10,524 bases of DNA, taken from assembly GCA_030839105.1 (NCBI GenBank), contig JAUZEI010000002.1, positions 1 to 10,524 on the forward strand, written 5' to 3'. A model generated the notes under the pieces. It was given only the letters and a program-made list of their open reading frames with translations. It had not been told where the DNA came from and searched no databases. The translations under genes and the position numbers were made by a program. Position 1 is the stretch's first letter. Each line of letters starts with the position of its first letter. Positions 1-6,029 of this stretch are shown piece after piece. Source of the stretch: Actinomycetota bacterium (GTDB lineage: Bacteria > Actinomycetota > Acidimicrobiia > IMCC26256 > PALSA-610).

Positions 1-234
1 GAGAACAACGACTACGACACGGGGCTGATTTACGGCGACTACTTCTTCGTCGAGGCGTTACTTCGACTGCGCTGGTTCGCGCCGCCCGTCGCACCTCTCC
101 CGGTGATCGGAGTGGTCGCCGGCGCAACCGACGGTCTCCCGGCGACCAACACGACGGATGGCAGCCTTGCAACCCGTTGGTCCGCCACCGGCGACGGTCA
201 GTGGATCCGATACGACCTCGGGTCGAGTCAGTGA
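1..234 (+). CDS. C-terminal end of GH88-like glycoside hydrolase with a truncated F5/8-type C domain (5' end outside window)
   Basis: Frame 1 is open from the window edge to a TGA at 232-234 and gives 77 residues. Residues 8-23 (GLIYGDYFFVEALLRL) resemble the end of the alpha/alpha barrel of family 88 unsaturated glucuronyl/rhamnogalacturonyl hydrolases, which typically carry a GDYYFLEALLR-like sequence there. These enzymes hydrolyse unsaturated uronic acids released by polysaccharide lyases. After a Pro-rich linker, residues 37-77 look like the first strands of a discoidin/F5/8-type C carbohydrate-binding module (DGSLATRWSA, GDGQWIRYDLG). A complete module needs roughly 130 residues, but this one stops after about 40, immediately after YDLGSSQ. 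Neither other forward frame continues the domain, because the DNA beyond it codes for an unrelated minus-strand gene. The binding module is therefore probably non-functional, while the catalytic domain may be intact. Family assignment rests on a short stretch. Confidence 0.7.
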   Translation, partial: ENNDYDTGLIYGDYFFVEALLRLRWFAPPVAPLPVIGVVAGATDGLPATNTTDGSLATRWSATGDGQWIRYDLGSSQ

Positions 235-241
235 AGATCTA

Positions 242-469
242 CTAACGGGTCGCGGTCACCTTGCGGCCGTTGTCGACCATCATGTCGGCGAATTTCTCCC
301 AGCCGAGCCGGTACACCATCTGTCCGTGCGCGGGTTGCCAATCGACCGATCCCTTGCTCACCCGCAGGCGGCCGAGGAACTCTTCGTCGCTCCACACCGG
401 GAATGTCACATCGACGTTCTCGATCGTGATTCCTTGATTCAACCTCAGCTTGACCTCGTGTTTCGCCAT
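242..469 (-). CDS. Small conserved-looking hypothetical protein (75 aa)
   Basis: The protein has 75 residues, with ATG at 467-469 and TAG at 242-244. I do not recognise a named family. It begins MAKHEVKLRLNQG and ends with a basic tail (DNGRKVTATR). The pattern of short alternating strands (VKLRLN, IENVDVTFPVW, LGRLRVSKGSVDW), then GWEKFADMMVDNG, suggests a small beta-sheet domain closed by an amphipathic helix. There is no signal peptide, membrane segment or cysteine. GGAG lies directly against the ATG, too close for a normal ribosome site, so the start is uncertain. The frame stays open further upstream through the short repeat, but that extension is Arg-rich and unlike protein. It converges on the GH88-like gene with only 7 bp between the stops and no room for a terminator. 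It lies downstream of the broken regulator tail on the same strand. Its role is unknown. Confidence 0.6.
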   Translation of the reverse strand: MAKHEVKLRLNQGITIENVDVTFPVWSDEEFLGRLRVSKGSVDWQPAHGQMVYRLGWEKFADMMVDNGRKVTATR

Positions 470-531
470 CTCCGCATCGTTGCAGGATGCCCGCCTCGTC
501 GCCACCTCCTCGACACGCCGGCGTGACGCGC

Positions 532-583
532 GGACTTCGAAACGCGGACTTCGAAAACGGGGACTTCGAAACGCGAACTCGAC
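532..583. repeat. Short tandem repeat, 14-15 bp unit starting GGACTTCGAA
   Basis: GGACTTCGAA occurs exactly at 532-541, 546-555 and 561-570, separated by ACGC, AACGG and ACGC. A degenerate fourth copy (GAACTCGAC) lies at 575-583. Each unit contains the palindrome TTCGAA. The array sits 63 bp upstream of the start of the 75-aa protein and just after the end of the regulator tail, in a 124-bp gap that otherwise shows nothing I can name. It could be a cluster of protein-binding sites for the small gene, or simply a slippage-derived microsatellite. The sequence does not decide between these. Confidence 0.75.
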
Positions 584-593
584 AACCGTGCGT

Positions 594-941
594 TCAGCGC
601 CGATTCGCATGCGAGTGCTCGAGTGCGCGGGCGACGAGCACCGGCGCCTGGATGCGGTCCGCGATGTCGGCGGCGTGCCGGAAGAACTTCGGTGCCCGAC
701 GGTCGTCACAACCTGCGCACGCGACGGCGACGCCGTAGGCGATCGGCGCCGTGACCCACAGGCCGGTGAAGGCGACCTGGTCGACGAAGGGCAGGAGTAG
801 ATCTCGAATAGTGCTGCTGACATCGGGCAGCCCGACGATGCATGCGGCTTCCGCCGCCACGATGAGCGCGGTGGACCAGAACGTTCCCATCGGTAGTCGC
901 ACGAATCCGTCGTCGGCCAGATGCGACAGAAGCGCGCGCTC
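594..941 (-). pseudogene. Detached C-terminal TPR tail of the BTAD regulator, separated by an in-frame TAA
   Basis: This is the direct in-frame continuation of the large regulator after its TAA at 942-944, and it stays open for 115 codons to TGA at 594-596. The peptide (ERALLSHLADDGFVRLP..., then LLLPFVDQVAFTGLWVTAPIAYGVAVACAG..., ending VLVARALEHSHANRR) matches the usual last TPR-like segment of AfsR/BTAD-AAA regulators. In those proteins a GRDDEAR-type sequence is followed by L..LA.DGFADLP and a LL.PYA..... stretch. The junction reads GHD-stop-ERALL, exactly where family members have an unbroken helix. A GTG at 900-902 could in principle start a separate 102-aa peptide, but I see no clear ribosome site for it. 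I read it as the 3' end of one gene broken by a nonsense change or a sequencing error. Confidence 0.75.
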
Positions 942-3935
942 TTAGTCATGACCGCGTGCATGTTCCGCGAGTGACCGGATGAGGATCGTCGTGATTCCGG
1001 GGGAGCGTTGCGCGTAGTCGGAGTGGGCCGCTCGGGCTACCGGGAGCACCTCACCGATGCGGTTCTGCTGCCAACGCAGGGTCACGCGTTGCAGCTGCGC
1101 GGCCTCGGACGCGTGCGTCACCCCGTGCTCATTGCCGAAGTTCGACGCGTCGAGGATCAGCTGTTCGGCGTTGTCGAGCCGACCCGCGAGGCCGGCGCGC
1201 CATGCCCGGCGTGTCATGACACTCCACTCGAGCGGCGAGAGGTCGTAGTGCACGGCGATCGCGTCGGCCTCGGTGCTCGAGCTTTCGGCTTCCAGCAGAT
1301 CCGCCGCCTGAATCGCGGCGACGACGCTGGCACTCAGGGCGAAATAACGCGTCACGACGTCGGTGGACCGCGAGCTCAACTCGAGGATCTCTCGCAGCGC
1401 GAGGCGACGGGCCGTGAGACTGTGCGGAGTGAGCGAGAACGATGCCCTGCGCATCAACGACTCGAGGAGCGCCGTGCGGTCGTTGCTCTCGCGCGCGAGC
1501 GCGACCGCTTCGTCCGCCGTGCGTTCCGCCGCAAGCGGATCGTCCAGGCTCAGATCGACCGCGAGGCGGGCGAGGATGCGGCTGCGCGTCGCGCTGTCGT
1601 CGACAACCTCCAAGGCGCGCGTGAGCAGGCGCTGCGTGTCGCCCCCGGTGACCCCCGGAAGTGTCGACCAGCCGGGGGTGGTCGCCCGAATGATGTGCAG
1701 CGTCAGCTCGTCGTCGTCGGCGATCAGAGCGACGCGAACCGCCTCTTGCAGCGTTTCGATGCAGCGTGGATCGCCGGCGAACTGCTGGGCCTGCGCCAGT
1801 TCCGCGAGGAGGGGACCGCGATCGGCCGGGTCGCGCACGTACTGCAGCGCCAGCTCGAACCATCTCACCGCGGCGGCCGATTCGAGAATCCTCAGACACT
1901 CACGGCCGGCGGTTTGTGCGTACTCGAGGACCTTCTCCGGCGCGTCGGCGCCCGACGCCGCGCTCCAATGTGCGGCAAGCAGGGCCGCGGGCGAGCCTCG
2001 ACGTTCGAGCGCGCACGCAATTCGACGATGGCCGGCGGCGCGTTGTTCAGCGGAGAGATCGGCGGCGAGCGCTTGCCCGAACAGTTGGTGCGCGAACCGG
2101 TACGAGTGGATGGTGCTCGGTTGCAAGACGTGTGCGTCGACGGCTCGATCGACAAGCGTCGCGGTCGTTCCGATCGTGGTACCCGCGGACTCGGCGAGCA
2201 GCTCGACCGTGAAGTCGTGGAGGAACAACGACGCGTGCTTGAGGATCTCCGCGGTCGGCCGACCCAGCTCCGCAGTTCGCTTGCGCACGAGGTCGCGGAC
2301 CCGCGGTGGCGACGACCAGTCGTTCACGACTCGCTCGGGAGGTCCCGTGCTGAGCAACTCCGCGAGCAGCAAGGCGTTACCGCCGGTCAGCTCCTCCAGT
2401 CGACCGACGAGCGCGGCGCGCGGCGCGACACGCATGCGGGTGAGCAGTTCGTCGATGTCCTGCTCCGACAAGGGGGGCAGCTCGACCCGGGCCACGCAAC
2501 CCGACGTCTCGAGCGCCGCCGTGACCCGAGCCAGATGTGGTGACGTCCACTCCACTCGGCTGCGGAGGCTGCCGACCACGAGAACCCGCTCGGGCATCGA
2601 CAACGAAGCAAGTTGAGCGATCACGTGGAGAACCGCCGGACTCGCGGTGTCGAGGTCGTCGACGATGACGACGACGGGTGCCTTCATCGAAAGCGCGGCG
2701 ATCCAGCGCGCCGCTTCTCGGAGGATGAGCTCGTCGCGCACGAGCCGCGCGGTTGACTCGCCCGCGACGAGCGCGGACGCGACGTCGCGGATTCCGGAGG
2801 CCTGGTCCGGTGCTGTGCCCAGGGTCTCGGCGACGGCCGCGAGCTCACCGTCGGACAACGACAGTGTGGCCTCGGCGATGACGCGAGCCACCGCGTGGAG
2901 CGCGGGACTGAACACGTCGTGGACGTGGATCGGGAGAACGATCGCGTCGCGTGAAAGCAGGCGTGCGGTCTGCAGGAGAAAGCGCGACTTGCCGACGCCC
3001 GGGGCGCCGTCGACGAGCACCAGGCGGACAGATCCCTCGACCGCCTCCGCGAAGCATTTCAAAATCTCCTCGAACTGCGCTTCGCGGCCGACGTACGCCA
3101 ACAACTCCGACGTCCAGGCCGGAAGCGCAGTCATGAATCCGCCGTCGGTCGCGACCAGACTGGGGTCCTGGTTGAGGACGCGCCGTTCCAGTTGTTGTAT
3201 CTCGGCCGACGGATTCAACCCGACTTCGTCCCGCAGCGCCTTGCGTAGGGACTCACACGCGCGCATCGCATCGGCTTGGCGGCCGGCGCGGTACAGAGCG
3301 GCAATCTGTTGCGCGCGCAGATGCTCACGCAACGGTTCGTCAGCGACCCAAGAGTCGATGTCGACGAGTATCTCGATATGACGGCCGTCCATCAGATAGG
3401 CGTCGTTGCGAGCCTCGACCAGGGTCACACGGAGCTGATGTATCCGGTGCGCAGCTTCCACTGAGAATGAGAACTCCTCCAAACCCTGGAGCGCGTCGCC
3501 GTCCCACAATGAGAGTGCCTGATCGAAGAGATCCGCGGCCCGTGCGCCTTCATTGCTCGCGAGCGCGAGGCGTCCATCTCGCAAGAGCGACTCGGCCCAC
3601 AGGACGTCGATCTCCTCGGGCCCGGCCTCGAGGCGATAGCCGGACGCGTCGGCAAGGATTCGCCGACCGCACGAACCCAAACCGGTCCGCAATCGCGAGA
3701 CGACCACCTGCAATGCCGCCTCCGGATGGACCGGCATTGCGGAACCCCACACCGAGTCCACCAGAAGCGAGGAACCGACCACGCGATTCGCGTCGAGGAT
3801 CAAGCGCGCGAGGAGCGCTCGCTGCCGACGCGCCCCGACGACGACCAGTCTTCCGTCGTCATCAACCGCGGCGACGCGGCCCAGGATACGAAACAGCACG
3901 GCGCAACCGTAACCCCGACTCATTTCGCGATCCAC
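942..3935 (-). CDS. SARP/AfsR-like BTAD transcriptional regulator with AAA/STAND ATPase and TPR region, C-terminus lost to an in-frame stop
   Basis: The product has 997 residues and should act in the cytoplasm as a DNA-binding regulator. Domains in order are: OmpR-type winged helix (about 12-100; FRILGRVAAVDDDG..., ARRQRALLARL, LVDSVWG, SRLRTGLG, GYRLE); bacterial transcriptional activation domain (about 105-255; ALYRAGRQADAMRACESLRKAL is typical); P-loop ATPase with Walker A GAPGVGKS at 310-317 and Walker B VVVIVDDLD at 421-429; a FAHQLFGQALAADLSAEQR segment common in this family; then alpha-helical TPR-like repeats. No LuxR domain is present. In such proteins the ATPase/TPR part senses a signal and gates DNA binding. 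The GTG start at 3933-3935 is supported by AGAAGGG about 8-9 nt upstream; ATG at 3921-3923 is the alternative. The gene lies 55 bp after the SDR gene on the same strand. A TAA at 942-944 cuts off 115 further residues (594-941). DNA-binding and ATPase domains are intact, so activity, possibly altered, cannot be excluded. Confidence 0.88.
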   Translation of the reverse strand: MDREMSRGYGCAVLFRILGRVAAVDDDGRLVVVGARRQRALLARLILDANRVVGSSLLVDSVWGSAMPVHPEAALQVVVSRLRTGLGSCGRRILADASGYRLEAGPEEIDVLWAESLLRDGRLALASNEGARAADLFDQALSLWDGDALQGLEEFSFSVEAAHRIHQLRVTLVEARNDAYLMDGRHIEILVDIDSWVADEPLREHLRAQQIAALYRAGRQADAMRACESLRKALRDEVGLNPSAEIQQLERRVLNQDPSLVATDGGFMTALPAWTSELLAYVGREAQFEEILKCFAEAVEGSVRLVLVDGAPGVGKSRFLLQTARLLSRDAIVLPIHVHDVFSPALHAVARVIAEATLSLSDGELAAVAETLGTAPDQASGIRDVASALVAGESTARLVRDELILREAARWIAALSMKAPVVVIVDDLDTASPAVLHVIAQLASLSMPERVLVVGSLRSRVEWTSPHLARVTAALETSGCVARVELPPLSEQDIDELLTRMRVAPRAALVGRLEELTGGNALLLAELLSTGPPERVVNDWSSPPRVRDLVRKRTAELGRPTAEILKHASLFLHDFTVELLAESAGTTIGTTATLVDRAVDAHVLQPSTIHSYRFAHQLFGQALAADLSAEQRAAGHRRIACALERRGSPAALLAAHWSAASGADAPEKVLEYAQTAGRECLRILESAAAVRWFELALQYVRDPADRGPLLAELAQAQQFAGDPRCIETLQEAVRVALIADDDELTLHIIRATTPGWSTLPGVTGGDTQRLLTRALEVVDDSATRSRILARLAVDLSLDDPLAAERTADEAVALARESNDRTALLESLMRRASFSLTPHSLTARRLALREILELSSRSTDVVTRYFALSASVVAAIQAADLLEAESSSTEADAIAVHYDLSPLEWSVMTRRAWRAGLAGRLDNAEQLILDASNFGNEHGVTHASEAAQLQRVTLRWQQNRIGEVLPVARAAHSDYAQRSPGITTILIRSLAEHARGHD

Positions 3936-3944
3936 GAGGATCGC

Positions 3945-3972
3945 CCTTCTGCTTTCCGCTCTCCGCCTTCCG
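3945..3972 (-). repeat. Four 7-bp purine-rich tandem units (CGGARRG type) in the leader of the BTAD regulator
   Basis: Read on the minus strand, 3972 down to 3945 is CGGAAGG, CGGAGAG, CGGAAAG, CAGAAGG. These are four 7-bp units differing by one to three bases. The last unit contains the AGAAGGG that serves as the likely ribosome binding site for the GTG start at 3935. The array fills half of the 55-bp gap between the SDR and regulator genes. Copy-number change would alter the leader but leave the last unit in place. Confidence 0.6.
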
Positions 3973-3990
3973 TATCAGTGCTTTCGGGCT

Positions 3991-4842
3991 CTATGAGTGC
4001 GGTCGTGCGTGCACGACCGCATCCGAGAGTGCGGAGCGGAGGGCGGTCATCGGGACGTCGGCGATGAGAGCGCGTCGGGACGCGGCATCGAACGTCATGT
4101 CGACCGTGTCCATCGCCAGCGCGGCACGGGGTTGGCGCGCCACGGGAGCCAACGCTCGCAACAGCCAACGCGGAACGTGGTGCAGTTTGCGGCGGGTGCC
4201 TCGAACCTCTTGCACCAGCGCGGCAAGTTCATTGAAGGTCACATTGGCGGGGCCGCCGACTTCGAGAATTCGGCCTCGCAGTTCCGGCCGGTCGACGGCG
4301 CGTTCGACGACGGCGGCCACATCTCGGACGGACACGAAGTTGATCGGGTTGTCACCGCGACCGAAGACCGGCGCCTTCCCGAGTATCTCGGCCCAGAGCT
4401 CGACGAACGCAGTCGCACGGACGATGGTCCACGGTGCGTCACCGGCCCGCAGGTGGTGTTCGGCGGCATGCTTGGCTCGGAACAGTTCCATGGGACTGTC
4501 ATCCGAGGCGCCGACGATCGACATCATCACGACGTCGGCGCCCGCCCGTCCGGCGGCATCGACGAGATTCGCATTGCCGTCGCGGTCGACCGACTCCGGC
4601 GTGACACGCCCCGGCCCGGCGAAGCCTTGTACCGCCGAGACGACAGTGGTGACACCGTTCATCGCCGACTCGATGCTGCGCCGGTCGCGCACGTCGCCCC
4701 GAGCGATCTCGAGGGGACCTTCGTTCAGGTGCCGCGCCCGTTCGGGGTCGCGGGTGAACACGCGCACTTCGTGACCGCCGGCAACGAGGTGGGACACGAC
4801 GATCGTTCCGAGCCGGCCCGTGCCGCCCGCGACGAGGATCAT
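3991..4842 (-). CDS. Atypical short-chain dehydrogenase/reductase (NmrA/NAD(P)H-binding type)
   Basis: The protein has 283 residues, starting with ATG at 4840-4842 and ending with TAG. It opens with the Rossmann strand and the dinucleotide-binding motif GGTGRLG (residues 6-12), followed by EVRVFTRDPERA, where the Arg after strand 2 suggests preference for NADP(H). GDVRD (49-53) fits the adenine-contacting Asp of extended/atypical SDRs. The classical YxxxK catalytic pair is not evident; FRAKHAAEHHL (121-131) occupies the corresponding place, as in NmrA-like and complex-I-assembly-type atypical SDRs. NFVSVRDVAAVVERAV and ILEVGGPANVTFNELAALV are typical of the substrate-side half. It could be an oxidoreductase or only a cofactor-binding sensor. 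The open frame extends 5' of this ATG, but that extension is Arg-rich shadow of the preceding gene. The start overlaps the stop of the NTF2-like gene as ATGA, so translation is probably coupled and the two form an operon, divergent from TetR. Confidence 0.85.
   Translation of the reverse strand: MILVAGGTGRLGTIVVSHLVAGGHEVRVFTRDPERARHLNEGPLEIARGDVRDRRSIESAMNGVTTVVSAVQGFAGPGRVTPESVDRDGNANLVDAAGRAGADVVMMSIVGASDDSPMELFRAKHAAEHHLRAGDAPWTIVRATAFVELWAEILGKAPVFGRGDNPINFVSVRDVAAVVERAVDRPELRGRILEVGGPANVTFNELAALVQEVRGTRRKLHHVPRWLLRALAPVARQPRAALAMDTVDMTFDAASRRALIADVPMTALRSALSDAVVHARPHS
3998..4021. other. Near-perfect 24-bp palindrome across the 3' end of the SDR gene
   Basis: TGCGGTCGTGC (3998-4008) and GCACGACCGCA (4011-4021) are perfect inverted copies separated by 2 bp. 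The dyad covers the last codons of the SDR gene, ending 5 bp before its TAG (3991-3993). In the minus-strand transcript it would form a very stable hairpin just before the stop codon, with no U-tract after it. It could act as a terminator or attenuator between the SDR gene and the regulator, as an RNA stability element, or as a DNA-binding site. Confidence 0.55.
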
Positions 4843-5264
4843 TTGCGCACCACCTGCTCGCGCACTGCCGCATCCACGGTCGTCCCGCCTTCGTCGAGGG
4901 GTTCGAGATAGAAGCGCGCCCACTGGGCGACGCCGTCGCGAACGCCGAACAAGATGACGCCGCGCATGCAATGCGGGGTTCCGTCGCGACGGGTCCCGGT
5001 CATCTCCCATTCCGTCCACGCGGTATCACCGTCGACGGAAAGGCGGACCACCTCGGCCCGGACGTCGGGAACGAACGCAAAGATCTGTTCCCAATTCCTA
5101 CGGACCTGATCATTGCCTACGAAGTCACGGTCCGGATGCGCCGGAGTCGCGTTCACGTAGTGCTTCGCAAAGCATGCGACCAGGGCGTCGATGTCGTGGT
5201 CGTTCGTGGCGCGTACCAGTCGTTCGACCAACGCCCGAGGTGCGTCGGCCTGCATTCCGTCCAT
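4839..5264 (-). CDS. NTF2-like / SnoaL-like domain protein
   Basis: The product has 141 residues with the alpha+beta cone layout of the NTF2/SnoaL superfamily. An N-terminal helix pair (ALVERLVRATNDHDIDALVACFAKHYVNATP) is followed by GNDQVRRNWEQIFAFVPDVRAEVVRLSVDGDTAWTEWEMTGTRRDGTPH and a last strand pair RGVILFGVRDGVAQWARFYLEPLD. Family members are small cytoplasmic proteins, such as polyketide cyclases, ketosteroid isomerase-like enzymes or ligand-binding proteins. The sequence does not identify the substrate. The start at ATG 5262-5264 has GGAG 6 nt upstream; a second ATG at 5253-5255 would shorten it by 3 residues. Its TGA overlaps the SDR start (ATGA), which suggests a two-enzyme unit under the control of the divergent TetR. 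Confidence 0.83.
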   Translation of the reverse strand: MDGMQADAPRALVERLVRATNDHDIDALVACFAKHYVNATPAHPDRDFVGNDQVRRNWEQIFAFVPDVRAEVVRLSVDGDTAWTEWEMTGTRRDGTPHCMRGVILFGVRDGVAQWARFYLEPLDEGGTTVDAAVREQVVRK

Positions 5265-5284
5265 GCGCGCTCCAAGTCCTCGTA

Positions 5285-5309
5285 GATTCTGGTCCAGTCG
5301 ACTAGAATC
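5285..5309. promoter_or_regulatory. Candidate TetR-family operator (25-bp imperfect palindrome)
   Basis: Arms GATTCTGGTC (5285-5294) and GACTAGAATC (5300-5309) pair at 9 of 10 positions around a 5-bp centre (CAGTC), in which one of the two outer pairs also matches. The only mismatches in the 12 pairs are at 5291/5303 and 5295/5299. It lies in the 54-bp divergent gap, 10 bp before the TetR ATG and 21 bp before the NTF2-like ATG. TetR-family proteins usually bind such dyads and repress both the divergent operon and themselves. Its position over the presumed core promoters fits repression. Confidence 0.7.
5303..5308 (+). promoter_or_regulatory. Possible -10 element (TAGAAT) of the TetR gene
   Basis: TAGAAT matches the TATAAT consensus at 5 of 6 positions and ends 10 nt before the TetR ATG. 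Transcription would then begin only a few nucleotides before the start codon. No Shine-Dalgarno-like sequence precedes this ATG, which agrees with a leaderless or nearly leaderless mRNA. The element lies inside the right arm of the palindrome. No clear -35 box is seen. Confidence 0.4.
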
Positions 5310-5318
5310 AATATCACT

Positions 5319-5975
5319 ATGGAGCGCCGAACTCCGGCCGTCAAGGCCAAGCGGCCTTACGACGCCCGCCAGCGGCGCGAGCTTGCGCTGCGCAACCGCG
5401 ACCGGATCACCGACGTGGCCCTTCGACGCTTTGTCCGCGACGGCTACAGCACCACCACGATCGGTTCCATCGCCGAGGACGCGGGCGTGTCGCCCGACAC
5501 GATCTACAAGTCGTTCGGCGGAAAACCCGGCCTGGTGCGTGCAATTCGCGCACGAGCGCTGCGCGGCGTCGGGCCCGTGCCGGCCGAGGAGAGATCCGAC
5601 GAACTCCACGCGGGCTCGCGGTCGGGCCGCGAGATCATCGAGGGCTGGGGTCGGCTGGCGGCGGAAGTGGCGCCGCGAGTCGCGCCCATCCTCTTGCTCA
5701 TCCGTTCGGCAGCCGCGACCGATCCCGAAGTCGAGTCGCTGCTCGAAGAGATGGACGCCGATCGCCTGCGCCGCATGACCGACAACGCGCGCCGGCTGCG
5801 CGACGGCGGTCACCTGCGGACGGGCGTCACTGTCGCCCAGGCCGCCGACATCCTCTGGACCTACAGCGCGCCGGAGCTCTACGAGCTGATGGTGATGCGC
5901 CGGGGCTGGACGCCGGCGCGCCACGGCCGCTTCATCGCGGACGCCATGGCCGCGGCGCTGCTGGCGCCCGACTGA
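5319..5975 (+). CDS. TetR/AcrR family transcriptional regulator
   Basis: The protein has 218 residues. The N-terminal helix-turn-helix domain is clear: RDRITDVALRRFVRDGYSTTT (about 27-47), then IGSIAEDAGVSPDTIYKSFGGKPGLVRAI (about 48-76), the canonical TetR recognition helix region. A basic N-terminal arm (ERRTPAVKAKRPYDARQRR) precedes it and may contact DNA. The rest is a helical ligand/dimer domain (about 85-218) that is not diagnostic of a particular ligand. The gene is divergent from the NTF2-like/SDR pair across a 54-bp gap containing a palindromic operator candidate, so it probably represses that pair and itself. The ATG at 5319 is chosen because the domain starts soon after it and a -10-like box lies just upstream. 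The gene ends 15 bp before a strong hairpin shared with the convergent gene. Confidence 0.92.
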   Translation: MERRTPAVKAKRPYDARQRRELALRNRDRITDVALRRFVRDGYSTTTIGSIAEDAGVSPDTIYKSFGGKPGLVRAIRARALRGVGPVPAEERSDELHAGSRSGREIIEGWGRLAAEVAPRVAPILLLIRSAAATDPEVESLLEEMDADRLRRMTDNARRLRDGGHLRTGVTVAQAADILWTYSAPELYELMVMRRGWTPARHGRFIADAMAAALLAPD

Positions 5976-5990
5976 ACGGCCAGGATCTTC

Positions 5991-6016
5991 GCCGGCGCCC
6001 ACGACGGGGCGCCGGC
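5991..6016. terminator. GC-rich bidirectional hairpin between convergent genes
   Basis: GCCGGCGCCC (5991-6000) pairs perfectly over 10 bp with GGGCGCCGGC (6007-6016) around the 6-nt loop ACGACG. It is placed between the stop of TetR and the stop of the convergent surface-protein gene. There is no U-tract on either strand, which is common for hairpins of this kind in high-GC Actinomycetota. Confidence 0.65.
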
Positions 6017-6029
6017 ACACCGCACGCGG

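Noticed and set aside
594..902. Independent 102-aa gene starting at GTG 900-902
   Set aside because: It is in the exact frame of the upstream regulator and matches that family's C-terminus across the stop, with no separate ribosome site. It is better described as a detached tail.
1008..2616. Long plus-strand open frames (511 and 417 codons) opposite the BTAD regulator
   Set aside because: Their products are Arg/Ala/Ser-rich without domain pattern. The minus-strand frame has clear BTAD, Walker and TPR features, so these are antisense shadows of GC-rich coding DNA.
3467..4911. Plus-strand open frames of 435 and 304 codons opposite the regulator and SDR genes
   Set aside because: They span two recognised minus-strand genes and have low-complexity, basic composition. 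No ribosome site or domain was found.
4839..6020. 393-codon minus-strand frame extending the NTF2-like protein upstream through the TetR gene
   Set aside because: The extension is antisense to a convincing TetR gene. The conserved domain begins at the ATG at 5264, which has a good ribosome site.
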